From Endotrypanum monterogeii (taxonomy: Eukaryota > Euglenozoa > Kinetoplastea > Trypanosomatida > Trypanosomatidae), in NCBI GenBank assembly GCA_000333855.2, contig CM007334.1, forward strand, positions 153,899-217,898: a stretch of 64,000 nt of DNA, written 5' to 3'. Below the pieces are notes generated by a model. The model ran no database searches. It was not told the origin of the DNA and worked only from the letters and a program-made list of their open reading frames with translations. How positions within the stretch are numbered: the stretch's first letter is position 1; each line of letters begins with the position of its first letter. The translations under genes were made by a program, and so were the position numbers. Below, one piece after another: positions 30,266 through 41,473 of the stretch.

Positions 30266-30796
30266 GTGGGGGTGGGGGAAGGGTCATCCAGAAAGGAGGA
30301 GAAAGGGGGCGTCGATAAAGAATGAGGGAAAATAGTGCCACCAAGCATACATGGCGAGGGCACCTCTAATTCACGGGACAGAGGGCGAAGAACCATGATC
30401 AAACACAAAACAAAACGAACATCCACCACGTATCTTTCCCGCACCGCACGTAGAGTTTTCCTAGAGAACATTTCATTTCTCGTAAAGCGCTTTGTCCTTT
30501 CCACCGAAAAAAAGAAAAAAAATATCCACACGCGGACCAGCGGCGCAGCAGCAGGTGTGCGGACGCAACAGGGCGACAGCGACAACGACAGTCAATAAAT
30601 ATTTCTTTTGAAAAATAATGAGGTGAGGAAATGCCGCATCACCGGAAGGGGCGAGGTACCAGAGGCATCACGATGCAGACACCTCGTCTAGATGGGGAAG
30701 CTCGTTTTTGAAGTGCACGGATGTGCTCATAGGATTGCCGCCGCCACAGAGATCGGCGCGGCTTCCGCGACAATGCTCGACGTATTGGGTGATGGC
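29640..30796. other. Spacer, no gene seen
   Basis: Contains a GT tract at 29693-29712, (TA)n at 30164-30191 and a GA-rich tract at about 30232-30265. No coding-like frame. Confidence 0.6.
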
Positions 30797-32299
30797 TCAT
30801 GAATCCACCTCTGTAGACGAAAGAAGTCCCTTTGGCGTCATGCGCTCCGCCTGGTGGATCAGCGTGGTGAGGGTTTTCTCTAGGCGGGCGAGTGTCATCA
30901 TGATGTCGTCGGGCATCGCGGACGTGTCGGCGATAGTGCTCGGAGGGTAGAGACCTCGGAAAGGGACGTCCAGGTTCAACGGTGGCACGAGCGGTTGCGT
31001 GCTGGCACTGTCTGTGTGATTTGGTTTCGAGTCTGAGTGATGAGGTGATGGCAGCGCCTGTACTGACTTTCTTTTCATTTCCCTGAAAAAAGAAAAGGAG
31101 CGCCGGCGCGAGGCGCTACGGGGGGTTCCGCTGCTAGTGAACATGGCTGAGATTCCCGGCGAACGTGGGGACATAGAGGGCGTGCTGCTTGCAGATGACC
31201 GGCGACTCAGCGCGGTCAGGGTGTCATCGAAGGTGTAGGTAGAGCGGAGGAAGGCTACCTCAGCCTTGACAAACTCTCGGCGGAGGGACCGAAAGAAACA
31301 GGCTTGGTTGCTCAGCAGTAGCGCATTGAACTGAATGGAAAGTTGGTTACGCTTCCCACGCTTTGCGACGTGCAGCTTCCACGCGCGCTGAACGGTGCGG
31401 GCTGCCTCTCCAGGAATTTGCGCGCACAGTTTGTTGGTGCGGAAAAGCATGTATAGATTGCGTTCGGCCGGACTGACGCGGATCAGCGCGTGCATCATGC
31501 TGACACACCAGGCAATAACGAGGAGCCCCAAGCACCAGGCGAGGAAGGCCGTGAACCGCCCCACCGATGTCGATGGCACGACATCGCTGTACCCAGCGAA
31601 ACCCATCGTAGAGGAGCAGAAGTACACGGCATCTGCATAGCTGACTTTCTCCGCCTTGCTGTAAAGCATGGCCAGCCCGAGCCACGCCACCGTTAGGCCG
31701 CACATCGTTGTGATGGCATGCTGAAGTACGAAGGTGGTGCGGAAGAGGTACATGTAAGTGAAGCGATACCCACAGAGAGATGCCACAGCGCGCTTGAACA
31801 CACTCTGCGTGGTCAGGCGCGTGAGGTACAGAACGTAAACATACGATCGCAGTATGATCAAGCTGTCTAACATCTGTGCCCAAGAGGCCGTGCTCGTAAC
31901 ACCGGGAGGCGCCATGATGATCCAAACCAGCATCTCACAAAGCATCAGAGACACATAAGGTGAGTGCAGCAGGTTCACCGTGTGCTGTGCTGGGTTGGTC
32001 ACACCTGCAAAGCGTGCCTTGATGTGGTAGATGAGGACGATGCACACCTCACCAGCCAGAGAGAGCACTAACATGAGACTGTGCAGTAAAATATTTCCTG
32101 TGTGCGTGCTCACCTGGAAGAGGGATAATATGTAGCACAGAAAGGCAAGAAATGCCATCATGCCTCTGAGCCAGCAGTGGTTTGCCTGGCTCTGCTCGAG
32201 GGGGACAAGCCGCTGTCTCACCAGGCTCGACGTAGGCGGCACAGCCGTCGGCGCCTGTGCCTGCGCCAGTTTGTCGATACGTGCTCGCAGCTCCATCAC
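30797..32299 (-). CDS. SK-like K+ channel subunit with non-canonical GYSD filter
   Basis: 500 residues. At least six hydrophobic segments between about residues 40 and 275, then a long cytosolic tail, as in small-conductance Ca2+-activated K+ channels. The pore loop reads SSTMGFAGYSDVVPST, so the filter is GYSD (residues 236-239) instead of GYGD. The rest of the pore-S6 hinge (VVPSTSVGR) is normal. Behind S6 an IQ-like helix AARTVQRAWKLHVAKRGK resembles the calmodulin-binding region of SK channels. The tail is Ser-rich. Next gene upstream in transcription is a second channel with a canonical filter. In Trypanosoma brucei two such subunits, TbK1 and TbK2, are reported to work only as a heteromer (recalled, not checked), so this may be a non-autonomous subunit. 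ATG at 32296 is an alternative start. Confidence 0.8.
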   Translation of the reverse strand: MMELRARIDKLAQAQAPTAVPPTSSLVRQRLVPLEQSQANHCWLRGMMAFLAFLCYILSLFQVSTHTGNILLHSLMLVLSLAGEVCIVLIYHIKARFAGVTNPAQHTVNLLHSPYVSLMLCEMLVWIIMAPPGVTSTASWAQMLDSLIILRSYVYVLYLTRLTTQSVFKRAVASLCGYRFTYMYLFRTTFVLQHAITTMCGLTVAWLGLAMLYSKAEKVSYADAVYFCSSTMGFAGYSDVVPSTSVGRFTAFLAWCLGLLVIAWCVSMMHALIRVSPAERNLYMLFRTNKLCAQIPGEAARTVQRAWKLHVAKRGKRNQLSIQFNALLLSNQACFFRSLRREFVKAEVAFLRSTYTFDDTLTALSRRSSASSTPSMSPRSPGISAMFTSSGTPRSASRRRSFSFFREMKRKSVQALPSPHHSDSKPNHTDSASTQPLVPPLNLDVPFRGLYPPSTIADTSAMPDDIMMTLARLEKTLTTLIHQAERMTPKGLLSSTEVDS

Positions 32300-33739
32300 T
32301 TAACACTAGGATTCAAATGTAGAAAACACCCAAATCGATACGAGCCCCACTCGTATCACTTGTGCCTTCGGTGCTCACCAAAGCCTCGACGTGCCGCGGT
32401 GCCAAATCCTAAAAAAAAAAAAGAATATGCAACACCACACAACAGAGGGGTGCGTATATATATATATATATATATATATAAAGGAATGAAGTCTAGTCTC
32501 TCAGTGGGCGCGAGCCAGGTGGGGGAGGGGGGGGGGGTAGGTCAAGTAAAGAAAGCGGTTGTGTAGGCGACAGTTTTCTCACCTGAAAGGAGGAGGAGGA
32601 GGTGATCTGTGTGTGTGTATGTAGTCTGGTAGAGTGATGCGAGAGCGTGAGCCCTGAAAAGAAAAAAAAAACAGGAGGAGGTCTGCATGTACGCACTATG
32701 GAGGACAAGGGCTTGCTTGCGTGGACTGCGCCTTGGGCACATGATACTGGAAAAGTTGTCGTTGTTATTCATCCTGTGCCACCGCACGAAAGGAGGCCTT
32801 CACATCGCTACAGCGTTTTGTTCGTCCGGCAGCACTGCATCACTCACCTGTTCCCAATTGGAAGAAAAAATCCGAATTCTGCCCCGACACGAACCATTCC
32901 GTGAATCCTCAAAAATATGTCCTCTCGTTCCCCCTCTCTCCTCCCTTTCCTTACTTTTTCTAAGAAAGAAAAAAAATAATAAAAAAGGATAGCGAGCTGC
33001 TACATGTGCCGTGCCAGACGCCATCTACGGAGGCGAAAGACAAACGTACACATACACATACATATGTATATGTATAGAGAGGGAGGCAGAGAGCAGACAC
33101 TCAAGGAGACGGTTCCACGTACATTTATTGTATTTCCTTCTTAATCGATAGCGGCGTCCATCGTTGATTAAAAAAAAAAAACTCTCCTCTCCACCCCTCC
33201 TCCCCCCCCTTGTGAACGGCGACACAAAAACAAACAAACGAGCAATATGAAAGGAAAACAACGAAACAAATGTACACAGGAAAAAAAAATGGAATAAAAT
33301 AAGTCACGATAGTCCGTTCAGGCAACATCGGAGGAGCCACCACGAAAAAAAAAAAAATAATAATACGTGTGCGTATGCGTGCTGGCATTTAGGTGGATTT
33401 TACTATTTCTGGATGATCATCACCGTGGTTTTTTTTTTCCCCTCAAAGGGGGGTGCGCAGAAACAATGTGTCGCGATTCCGTCAGCGCATACTCAAAACA
33501 GAGGTTTATAGGGTGGTGTATGTGTGTGCTTGATGGGGGCGAGAGGAAGGAGATGACAGTCGGAGGTACGACGATAAAGCCATATCGAGATTTTCAGCGC
33601 CCTGTGTTGGTGTTGCCCACCGGAGAGCCCATTCCCCCCCTCCTACGAAGAGGGCGGCTATGTTTTTTTTTGGGGGATCGTTTTTCTTTTTTTCTTTTCA
33701 TGCCGCATTCTGTACCCATCGCACCGGCAGTTGTCTTCT
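32300..33739. other. Spacer between the channel genes, no gene seen
   Basis: (TA)n at about 32455-32480, A-runs, and a TA/CA patch at 33048-33078. No coding-like frame. Confidence 0.6.
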
Positions 33740-35410
33740 TCAGACATGAGAGACAGCCATGCTGGGGGGCTGTGTCGCGGTCACAGCACTCATGGCATCT
33801 AGTAGCTCGGCCAGGCGGGAGCACTTCTGTTCCAGTTGCGCCACCCGGTCTCTCCACTGCGCCTTCTCTGCCACGAACTCGGTCGAGGGTCTGCTGCTGA
33901 CCTTCGGGTCCATCGGAAGCTCCATGTCGATGTGCTCTAGAGAGTCGTCGGGGAGAAAAATAATAGATTCGATGTCGCGACGCGACAACGATGAGGCTGG
34001 AAGATCACGATGTTGGAGGGCAAGGTGCACACGATCCACGTCCTTGATTCTCTGCAACTTCCGAGCCGCCTGGTGTGTTGCGTGCAGGTACGCATTATAC
34101 TGATAAGCGGAGAGTCCTGTGAGTGGGTGAATATTTGTCTCCTGTAGGGTGCGCTTCGCGTTGTTTAGCTGCTGCCGGGTGCGCCGAAGCGCGGCGATCA
34201 TGTGAGTCAGAACCCAGGAAAGGGCGAGCGTGTATACTTTATGCTTGAAGGACGGCGCGTGCGCTTGGACCTTGCGCGCCTTGTGCAGCCGCCAGGCCAG
34301 CTGAATGACACGTGCAGAGCGACTGCGGAGAGTGTGCACAAGATCGTGACATGTCATCAGCGTCTGCATGTTGTGCGAACGCTCTGACGCCTGCAGAAGT
34401 CCGTACATTGTAGTAATCAAGAAGGCCATGATAATGTTGCTCGCGATCCAGGCGATAAAGGTGACCGCGCGGCCTCCGAGTGTCGAGGGGGTGATGTCGC
34501 CGTACCCCAGCGTTGCCAGCGACTGGAAAGAGAACCACATGGCATCACCAAGGGAGATATTTTGGGTGGTACCAAAAAACAGGAAGCCGATCGTCAGCCA
34601 CGTGCACAAAGTGACAGCCATCACAACGCGTGCCTTGTTGTGAATGAGCCCAGTGCGGATGAGAAAGGAGGTGGACAAGGGCAGATCGCTGATGGCGGAC
34701 ATCGTCCTGCAAAATGTGCGGTACACATACATGGCATTGTTCAGGTACACGACAACGGCGTACAGACGAATAAAGATGAAGTAATTCAGCAAACTGAAAA
34801 AATCTTTGCCAAACAACACAAAAGGTGGCGTCTGGATGTTCCACAAGACAATTTCTGCCGCCATGTGGAGAAAGTAGGGCGAGGTAAAAATATTGCGCCC
34901 CTCAAAGAGTACATTTGTCAAGCCAGAGAACTGTGCCTTGATCTGATACGTCTTGCATATGACAAGGGTGGCCGCCTGGGAGACGACGAAGATGGTGGAG
35001 TTCACCAACACCGCTGATTTCCCAAAACTTAGCAGGGAAAGAATGAAGACAGCGATCGCAAGGAGTGCCTGTACCCCGCGCAGCCAGCGGTGATAGACGG
35101 AAAGAATCTCTAACGCAGCTAGTTCCTTTGCCACCGCCTTCGGCGGTGCCTTCTGGTACCTGACATCAATGTACAGGTCATCCTTGAGGAAATGTTTGAT
35201 GCGACGCCCCAGGAGTCGCGGCCCTTTGGTGATGGAGCGCTTGACTTTCGAGAATGTGCTGCGACGCTGCCTCGAGACGATGGTGACGCCGTCGGGGGTG
35301 GCCGTCGCCGCCGAAGGACTGTCCTTCTGCTCAGGCGATGACGCGGATTTCTGCACGTAGATGTCCTCACTACCGCCCCCAGCGGGCGCTGAGGGCGATC
35401 TGGAAAGCAT
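33740..35410 (-). CDS. SK-like K+ channel subunit with canonical GYGD filter
   Basis: 556 residues. A basic cytosolic N-terminus of about 110 residues, six hydrophobic segments, and a pore loop SFQSLATLGYGDITPSTLGG with the filter GYGD at residues 302-305. After S6 the helix RSARVIQLAWRLHKARKVQ has an IQ-like, SK-type calmodulin-binding look, and a coiled coil near the C-terminus (KAQWRDRVAQLEQKCSRLAE) could aid tetramer assembly. The S4 segment lacks a dense run of Arg/Lys, which argues against strong voltage gating. Probably a plasma-membrane K+ channel gated by Ca2+/calmodulin; gating is inferred from family resemblance. Adjacent to the GYSD subunit on the same strand with only a 1.4 kb spacer. 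Confidence 0.88.
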   Translation of the reverse strand: MLSRSPSAPAGGGSEDIYVQKSASSPEQKDSPSAATATPDGVTIVSRQRRSTFSKVKRSITKGPRLLGRRIKHFLKDDLYIDVRYQKAPPKAVAKELAALEILSVYHRWLRGVQALLAIAVFILSLLSFGKSAVLVNSTIFVVSQAATLVICKTYQIKAQFSGLTNVLFEGRNIFTSPYFLHMAAEIVLWNIQTPPFVLFGKDFFSLLNYFIFIRLYAVVVYLNNAMYVYRTFCRTMSAISDLPLSTSFLIRTGLIHNKARVVMAVTLCTWLTIGFLFFGTTQNISLGDAMWFSFQSLATLGYGDITPSTLGGRAVTFIAWIASNIIMAFLITTMYGLLQASERSHNMQTLMTCHDLVHTLRSRSARVIQLAWRLHKARKVQAHAPSFKHKVYTLALSWVLTHMIAALRRTRQQLNNAKRTLQETNIHPLTGLSAYQYNAYLHATHQAARKLQRIKDVDRVHLALQHRDLPASSLSRRDIESIIFLPDDSLEHIDMELPMDPKVSSRPSTEFVAEKAQWRDRVAQLEQKCSRLAELLDAMSAVTATQPPSMAVSHV

Positions 35411-38400
35411 CGTAGGGCACCGAGGTGGGGTGTCAGCAGGTGCTCAGTTGTCACGCTAGTATGTGCGCTTTCCTGTGAAAGTGCTGGAGGAGGGAGAGAA
35501 AGGGGAGCGGGCAGAAGGGTGGGGTGGGTTGGGGGTCCAATACACGCCGCATGCACTGCAAGTGAGCTGCTCTCTTTGTTATTGCAGGTGCTACCGTTGG
35601 GGCGGAGTGGAGAGGAGGGAGGGAGGGAGGGAGGGAGGGGGGACCCACGAGCGCGTGAAGAGAAAGGGGTAGGGGGGGAATAGAAAATAATACGCGTGAA
35701 GGAAATGCAAGGACATCAGCTGATGGGTACAGGAGTGGCTGGTGGGCACCATTTCCTTTCCTCATCACCACTGATGCACACTACTTATATATATATATAT
35801 ATATTGGTTCTTCACTCATGGAGGCCGATACCTGTCCCCCCCCCAAAAAAAAAAACACAGCCCCTTCATCGAGTGGTGATGACATAAACGAGGCACGCTG
35901 AGGCATATGTACCTCCCCCACCTCCTCGCACCATCCAAATGCCCCCCGAGGCAAAAGGCATCAGGAGAGGGGGTCGCGTGCCACAGATTGCCCACACGAT
36001 TTGTGGGATTCCTCAATTTTTTTTTTTCTTTGTTGTGTCACTGGAGATGACAATGGAATGTTGGGGCCAAGCAACCTGCGAGGGAGGGCAGAACTAGGGT
36101 GTGTCAACTCAGTCTCGCCACCACCCGAGAGGGGGGTTGGTGAGGAGGACATAAGTGTGCGTACGCGCAGGTATACACATGTTGCCGTTATCTTTCAGAG
36201 CCCTGATGATGGCGGAACATTTGGTGGGGTGGCCACAATTGAGAGGAAACTACGTAGGTTAGTGGGTACAATGTCGATAGGTCTGAGTTATAAAATCATG
36301 CAGACATCAGCATGCTTCACCCACATGTCATCTAGTGGAACACACACACACACATATATATATAAATATATACGGATGAAGACGCCGAATGAGGTTTTAA
36401 ATGAAGCCACAGTTGTAGAAAGAGAAGTGGGGGAAGGAAATACCTCGAAATAAACAAGCAAGAAAACCAACAGAAAAAAAAAAATGAAAAACGCCGCACT
36501 CCCCCCCCCCAAAAAAAAAACACAAATCCTTCACACATAGTCGAAGTTGGTCTAAGTGCGTGTGTGTGACTTTGTTGTGGACTTAGTATCGCGCAAGTCA
36601 ACAAGTACAAAAATGCTATATATATATATATATATATATATACTGCAAAAAGAAGCGCGCCGGAGTCACCGCTGTAGAGCACGTGGGGTGCAAGGGAAGG
36701 GGGAAGAGACACACACAATACCCGACAGCACACTCACAAGGACAAACATACTGACTCTCCAATATATAGGAGAAAGGGCACACTTCAATCTATCCGCCTC
36801 CCCATTTTGTTGCCTCTGGTGGATACTTCTGTTAAGCAAAAAAAAAAAACGATACAGATATACATATATATTCCGATCGCATTCACACAGAGGAGGTCGT
36901 GGTGATGGGGAGTGGGTGACTCAGTACGAAAAAAATATTTCCCAATCAAGTGAAGGGAAAATATAAATATAATATAATATATATATATATATTTTGACGA
37001 GATCAAAGGACAGACATATACGCACACTTATACATGCACACCCGCGAGTACGTTGGTGTGTGTGTGTGTGTGTGTGTGTATGTGTCTGTCTGTGGGGAAA
37101 TGAGCGTGCATAGAGTCTCACAGATAATGTTCTTGGGAATGCTTATCACGATCGTTTGAGTACGAGGGAACAGCAAGGAAGGAATAGGAGCCAGCTGAGA
37201 CCCCCAGGTTTCATACCAGAGCTTAGGAGGAGAAAAAGGGCGAGAATGAAAATTGATCACATGACTGAGATCAACGCAAGCAGGGCGGAGGAAAAAAAAA
37301 AACTCGACCGAAGGCAATGCAATATGCTATTCATGTATGTGAGACGAATCCGCACACGCAGTGGCACCATGGCCTCAACAACAAAGAAAATTAGGTTGGG
37401 ACGGAGATGGATGATGCGCCTTCGCATCGCACAAGTGGTAGGTATGAAAAGACATTTAGGGGAGACAGGGGGAAGGCTACGCACCGAGTTTGTAAGCCCC
37501 CAAAACTGTATGACAAGTGAAAACATATCTAATGGAAAAAATAAAATGAAATGAAAATTCCCTCTCAAGCGAGGGTGTTCACCGGCAGAGACGTGGAAGG
37601 GAGATGGGGGCAGAGCGGCGACTGCAAAGAGGGGCGGTGGGTGGCTAGATCTGTAATAAAAGGGGTCAAATACCGAGAACAGAAACAATAACCGCTCAGC
37701 ACAAGCGCCATGGTGTGCAAGCGCAGACGCTGGAAGAAGGAAGGGACAACGAATAATAAGTAAATGAATACTACATATATACATGTAGCTGCTCCTAAGG
37801 ATAACGGCGAACAGTTACGCGAGTGCAGGGGAAAGAGACCACGGGGGAAGGGGGGGGGGTGGGATGCGGTAGGCGAAAAAAAAACAAAGGGTATCGAGTC
37901 GGGGGGCGGTTTCATGGCAGTATATATATATATANNNNNNNNNNNNNNNNNNNNNNNNNNNNNNNNNNNNNNNNNNNNNNNNNNNNNNNNNNNNNNNNNN
38001 NNNNNNNNNNNNNNNNNNNNNNNNNNNNNNNNNNNNNNNNNNNNNNNNNNNNNNNNNNNNNNNNNNNNNNNNNNNNNNNNNNNNNNNNNNNNNNNNNNNN
38101 NNNNNNNNNNNNNNNNNNNNNNNNNNNNNNNNNNNNNNNNNNNNNNNNNNNNNNNNNNNNNNNNNNNNNNNNNNNNNNNNNNNNNNNNNNNNNNNNNNNN
38201 NNNNNNNNNNNNNNNNNNNNNNNNNNNNNNNNNNNNNNNNNNNNNNNNNNNNNNNNNNNNNNNNNNNNNNNNNNNNNNNNNNNNNNNNNNNNNNNNNNNN
38301 NNNNNNNNNNNNNNNNNNNNNNNNNNNNNNNNNNNNNNNNNNNNNNNNNNNNNNNNNNNNNNNNNNNNNNNNNCCCCCCCCCCCCACCCCACACACACAC

Positions 38401-39163
38401 GCTTTGTTGTCTCGACACGTGGTCGATGCTTTGTCTCTGCCTCACAGTCACCACGTCCTTCGATTGAGTTGCATCCAGACTCCGGCTCTTTTTTTTTTTT
38501 TTGTCGGTTGTTGTCTGTAGATGCACATGGGCGTAGCCCACACAAAAAAACAAAAAAAGCAGAGGCTGGAGCAGCTGCAGCCACCATGAAAAAGCAGACC
38601 GGCACACACACACACACACAAACACACACACGCAAAAAAAAAAAAAACAGCTAGAGCTTTATTATCGTGAAAGCACACATGGAGGAAAAGGTGCGCTAGT
38701 GTAGGACTGAGAAAAATGCAACCAAAAAATAAAAGTAAAAAATAATAATAATAAAAAAAAAAAGTGATGATGCGACCAAGGACCAAAGTCAATACATAAA
38801 CGAAAACCGGGAAAAGGTGATAACAGATCGGCAACGTAAAGGGGGATCGCACAGATGTTGGCGAATTCTGTGTTGTGGCGTTGGTGGGAAAAAAAAAATG
38901 CCGTGAACATATATTATGTATGTCTGCGTCAGTCACAAGAATTTTTTCTAAATTATTCGAATCACACAAACGTCTCATGTGACGCGTGAAGCAGGCGGTG
39001 GACAATAACACACCGCCACTTGCAACTTTCCCTCTTATAGCGTAGGCTGGCCACAGAGACAGGGTGGAGTGAGTGAGTGAGTGAGTGGGGGGGGGGAGGG
39101 GGCGTGTCCATCTCCTTCATCTCTTTAATTTCCACAGATGGGGACTTCATAAATGTCTTCAAC
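35411..39163. other. Long gene-free stretch with an assembly gap
   Basis: About 3.75 kb without a credible gene. Contains G-rich (35590-35660) and GT/CA tracts, TA tracts at about 35785-35805, 36618-36642 and 36970-36993, and a run of Ns. Predicted frames across the gap consist mainly of unknown residues. A small gene or repeat could be hidden in the gap. Confidence 0.6.
37935..38373. other. Assembly gap (439 Ns)
   Basis: Bounded by a (TA)n tract on the left (ending at 37934) and a C12 run on the right (from 38374). Collapse or loss of a simple repeat is the likely cause. The N count may not equal the true length. Confidence 0.99.
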
Positions 39164-40588
39164 CTAAAAAGAAAAGGATTGCCGTCCAATGAGCGGGTTC
39201 TCAAAGCTACGCGGGTGCGACTGCCTCACATTTGACTGGTTCGGGCCGATGGCATGGAAGGAGGTGTTCGCACGAGGGTCTTGGTTTGTCCAGGAGGCGT
39301 GTCGCCTAGGTGGCTCTCCCCTCTGATTGGGTATGGTTGCAAGACTCGCTTGCACGTGCAGCTGCCGTTGACTGTCATGACGCGACAGCGACCCCTGAGA
39401 CATTGTTCGCCGCCCCAGCTTTCGGTTGGCGTGAGGCTCAGAAGACGTGGTGAAATGAGATCTGGGGGTTTGTGTGGGAGCATCATTTAGATCCGCTGGT
39501 CTTGGCATCGACTCCGGAAAGGCGCCGAGGTTGCTCTGTCTCGTTACGGTAGACGGGGACGCCGAACGTGAGAAGCTGCCGCTGCGTTGAGCTGACATCT
39601 TCTTCTCGACTTCCGTGGTTCGTTGCTGCACATCTTCAATTTTGATGCGCCACATTTCTTCCTCCTCCGCGTCTTTTTTATAACCACAATAGTACACAAT
39701 GAGAAGGCACAGAAGAAAAAGACCATCAAGCGCCAACAACTCTGCGACTACGATCGTCAGGGAAATGTTGATGAGCAGCTTCTTTTCTTCCCACACATTT
39801 CTAGCCACGGCGTCCAGAAGTGTGAACTGCTTCTCGTCGTCTTCGGTTGGATTGATGACGTGTACCTCCACATAGGTGAGGAAAGGCTTGCTGCGACGGG
39901 TGTAGCGCCAGTCTCCGTTGGCGTCCACAGAGAGCACAGGATCGGGTTCGGTATCTTCAGACTGTTCCGGCCACGGACTGAAGGTCGAACAACTCGGGTA
40001 TCGACTGCGGTACTGGTCAGAGAAGTTGGTGTAGTAGCCATTAACCGCCTTTGTACCATCCCAGAAGATGAGTCGGGTGTCGATCTGATCAGACGGCAGT
40101 CGATCTGACAATGGGGCTGGATAGCGCCAATACTGAACGCAGCAGAATGGGTTGATAGCGGTGCAATCGCCGGCAATGCCGGCATGCAACAGCGTCTTTC
40201 GGCATCCCGAGGTCGTATAGTGAGATGGCTCAGTCCCCAGAGAAGGGCTGGGGAGTATGCAGTTATCAAAACCCGCGGAGGCTTCCCCATCACCGAAACC
40301 GTTCATGACACCTTCTTTGAACAGTTCTCGGATGAAGTCATTCATCTCCTTCGTGAAGACGTAAAGGAAGCTCGTTGACTCGTTTGTTAGGAAGTCCTCC
40401 AGCGAAGCGGCGCTCGCGCTTCTCGCCTCGTAGGTAAATTTCTTTCCTCTGCGTTCCGCGAGCAGATATGCCGGGGAGGCCTGGACCACCACGACCGTGG
40501 TGCACGTTGACAAATAAACAAGAAGAATGAGCAGCATATGCTGCAGAAGAGGGAATGGTGATGTGGCGGAGGTCATTTTTCTCTCCAT
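39164..40588 (-). CDS. Type I membrane protein of unknown function
   Basis: 474 residues from the ATG at 40588 (MERKM); the ATG at 40576 (MTSATS) is equally good. An N-terminal signal peptide (LLQHMLLILLVYLSTC region) precedes an extracytoplasmic part of about 250 residues with several Cys pairs (GCRKT, DCTAINPFCCVQYW) and N-glycosylation sequons (NES, NFS). One strong transmembrane segment follows (about residues 273-297, AELLALDGLFLLCLLIVYYC), then a short coiled coil (IEDVQQRTTEVEKK) and a long basic, Ser/Arg/Pro-rich tail of about 150 residues. Topology is receptor-like, but I recognise no domain. A surface or flagellar membrane location is possible, not shown. Confidence 0.75.
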   Translation of the reverse strand: MERKMTSATSPFPLLQHMLLILLVYLSTCTTVVVVQASPAYLLAERRGKKFTYEARSASAASLEDFLTNESTSFLYVFTKEMNDFIRELFKEGVMNGFGDGEASAGFDNCILPSPSLGTEPSHYTTSGCRKTLLHAGIAGDCTAINPFCCVQYWRYPAPLSDRLPSDQIDTRLIFWDGTKAVNGYYTNFSDQYRSRYPSCSTFSPWPEQSEDTEPDPVLSVDANGDWRYTRRSKPFLTYVEVHVINPTEDDEKQFTLLDAVARNVWEEKKLLINISLTIVVAELLALDGLFLLCLLIVYYCGYKKDAEEEEMWRIKIEDVQQRTTEVEKKMSAQRSGSFSRSASPSTVTRQSNLGAFPESMPRPADLNDAPTQTPRSHFTTSSEPHANRKLGRRTMSQGSLSRHDSQRQLHVQASLATIPNQRGEPPRRHASWTNQDPRANTSFHAIGPNQSNVRQSHPRSFENPLIGRQSFSF

Positions 40589-41473
40589 CTTTTTTTTTTT
40601 ATATATTTTATACTCTGTCTGTCTGTGTGTGTGTGGGTGTGTGTATGGCGCGTCTGAGATGCGCATGCCCAGTGTTTGGTGTGACCAGGGGGATTTATAG
40701 GAAGAATGGGGGATGGGAGAAGGATGGATGCTTTGATGGCATTTAACGCCGGATACTTACCTCGTCGGCACGGTGATACTCTCAGCACCCCCATGCTCGA
40801 AACACTGTGACGGGTCACGGCCCAAAAGGGGGAAGGATGTGTTGGGGGTGGGGGGCAACGATACGAGGCGCAATAGGCAGTGCGCTGGCCGGCTTGATTC
40901 TCACAAGAAACTACTTCTCCATCCCTCCCCTACACACGTACACCCGCCAATTCCCAACAGCGATAGATGTTGCCATATTTGGTTCTCCTCGTCTTCTAAG
41001 GTGGTGGTGAGAGTAGTGGAGGAGAAGCAGCAGACGACGGGAACAGAAAGGGGTGCGCACAATGGGGCAGGGAAAACTCCTCCTCTTCCAAACGCTGAGA
41101 GTTCTAAGCAGTGCGATTGTCGGGTCCCACGCCAGGTGCGCGCTTCCATCAAGGCAGTGAATTCGGCGCGCGCGATGATAATAGCCGTCTCCCTTCCTTC
41201 TTTCCCCCCCCCTACTATACCACCCTGAACCGGAAGGGGGGGGGGCTAAGAGCTTGCAAGTACTCAGCACCAGAACGGTGACGCTCACCGACGCCTTTTC
41301 TTTTTCTTCACAGCGAGCAGAGGGAAGTTGGGCATTTAAAGGATGCAAGGGTGTGTGTAGAAGTTCAGAGGCGAGGCCCATGGTGTCAGACACCCCCAAA
41401 CGTATTTGCAGAATTGTTCTCGAGGCAATCGGTATGTTCCTCATCACGGACTTCTCTGCGCTTGAAACCTTTT
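40589..41473. other. Spacer, no gene seen
   Basis: GT tract at 40625-40645; pyrimidine/purine-rich patches. Frames here are shadows of low-complexity sequence. Confidence 0.6.

Noticed and set aside
37764..38654. Long frames spanning the N run
   Set aside because: Most residues are unknown; the frames are an artefact of the gap.
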